Shown here one piece after another: positions 11,701 through 12,299 of a stretch of 12,299 bases of DNA. The position numbers and the translations under genes are program-made. Each line of letters opens with the position of its first letter. Position 1 is the stretch's first letter. The DNA comes from Thermoprotei archaeon (lineage in GTDB: Archaea; Thermoproteota; Nitrososphaeria; Geothermarchaeales; JDFR-13): positions 1 to 12,299 of the forward strand of contig DQVL01000067.1 in the NCBI GenBank assembly GCA_015661745.1, given 5' to 3'. The notes below the pieces were generated by a model, which saw nothing but the letters and a program-made list of their open reading frames with translations, did no database searches and was not told the origin of the DNA.

Positions 11701-12299
11701 TCATAGATTAAAATAAGCTTTGAAAACCTCTTCATATAAATGATTAGTAACTAAGATATAATCCTCATATGTATCTATATCTTTCCACGGAATATTTTCA
11801 ACTGCAAATACCCTACCATAGCCACCAACAGATATAACTCTATTCAAAAAACCATTTATCGTAATTGGCTCCATCAAGGTCTCAACATATCTCCTAAAAC
11901 CAGTATTAAAAAGGAATATACCCATATCAATATAGCTATAATTTATAAGCTCCTTACCTATAGATACTATCCTATCCTCCATAACCATAATTTTTGTAGC
12001 CTCAGATACATCAACAAAACTTGGGTTAGCATCACCAACTACATAGAAGTCAACACCCTCAACAGCGTCAGCGAGCTCTATCAACCCAGAGACTACATGA
12101 TAAGGATATATGTGGTCACTGACGGACACTACAATCGGGTACCTGTCAACTTTAGATAAAGCATATAACAATGTATATCCATTATCTAGCTCAGGATGTG
12201 GATTAACGATAACATCAACATCTACAAGATTAAACATCCCCTCCAACTCTCGATACATATTAAGAGTATCTTCATTAAAGACCAGATAGATCTTGGATA
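11701..12299 (-). CDS. Nucleotidyltransferase, probably inositol-1-phosphate cytidylyltransferase (5' part outside window)
   Basis: This is a sugar/alditol-phosphate nucleotidyltransferase of the GT-A/Rossmann type. The frame stays open to the window edge (SKIYLVFNEDTL precedes the first internal ATG at 12258), so the gene's start, including the GxGxRM nucleotide-binding loop, is missing. Visible parts are VIVNPHPELDNGYTLLYAL (a family segment following the base-binding loop), VSVSDHIYPYHV with the metal-binding Asp of SDH, IDMGIFLFN, and WKDIDTYEDY near the C-terminus, a typical W-x-D-(I/V)-D-T-x-E-D motif. It lies 21 bases upstream of the CDP-alcohol phosphotransferase. Together they would make CDP-inositol and then phosphorylated di-myo-inositol phosphate. 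The substrate is inferred from the SDHIY signature and the neighbour. Other CTP or UTP transferases remain possible. Confidence 0.82.
   Translation of the reverse strand, partial: SKIYLVFNEDTLNMYRELEGMFNLVDVDVIVNPHPELDNGYTLLYALSKVDRYPIVVSVSDHIYPYHVVSGLIELADAVEGVDFYVVGDANPSFVDVSEATKIMVMEDRIVSIGKELINYSYIDMGIFLFNTGFRRYVETLMEPITINGFLNRVISVGGYGRVFAVENIPWKDIDTYEDYILVTNHLYEEVFKAYFNL

Noticed and set aside
1..12299. CRISPR array, prophage, integrase site or restriction/toxin module
   Set aside because: No regularly spaced direct repeats, integrase or phage genes, tRNA-end duplication or defence-type protein motifs were seen apart from the small IS605-like element.

Overview
The window reads as a chromosomal segment of a hyperthermophilic crenarchaeon (Thermoproteota). 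It is AT-rich and gene-dense, with short or absent leaders behind TATA-like boxes and GGTG-type Shine-Dalgarno sites inside operons. It carries archaeal-type genes: an Obg/YchF-like GTPase, a Cft2-type metallo-beta-lactamase nuclease, a RadA/RadB-like ATPase, 3-hexulose-6-phosphate synthase and di-myo-inositol phosphate synthesis genes. The last pair is typical of organisms growing above about 60 C. A Desulfurococcales/Ignisphaera-like host is my best guess, but the genus cannot be proved from the sequence alone.

Layout. 43-981 (-) is a histone-deacetylase-family hydrolase. 1202-2416 (-) is a GTPase with a TGS domain, divergent from a beta-lactamase-fold RNA nuclease (2526-3443, +) that is followed by acylphosphatase (3485-3763, +). 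Between acylphosphatase and a convergent PfkB-family kinase sits a 181-bp element (3770-3950) with IS200/IS605-like ends and no transposase gene. The kinase (3947-4792, -) is downstream of a PPC/DUF296 gene (4801-5226, -) and has no standard start codon. A rhomboid protease (5272-5967, +) diverges from the PPC gene across one shared TATA-like box.

5964-9108 (-) is a tight four-gene cassette. It encodes a protein resembling a P-loop-less HerA/VirB4-type ATPase with a C-terminal winged helix, a RadA/RadB-like ATPase with an intact Walker A, a small membrane protein, and an unrecognised alpha/beta protein. Upstream of it, 9187-9250 (-) looks like a C/D box methylation-guide sRNA with its own TATA box and oligo-T terminator. 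To the right lie a Maf-like nucleotide pyrophosphatase (9290-9859, +), then the overlapping pair RpiB (9949-10407, +) and hexulose-phosphate synthase (10389-11030, +). The last two carry out successive steps from hexulose-6-P to ribose-5-P. The right edge holds a CDP-alcohol phosphotransferase (11017-11679, -) and a nucleotidyltransferase cut by the window end (11701-12299, -), together probably the DIPPS/IPCT pair for di-myo-inositol phosphate.

Most notable: the transposase-less IS605-like element with an exactly reconstructable empty site, the PfkB gene without ATG/GTG/TTG, the guide sRNA, and the RadA-like/inactive-HerA-like cassette. No CRISPR array, tRNA or rRNA gene was seen. No stretch over about 200 bases lacks an annotated feature.
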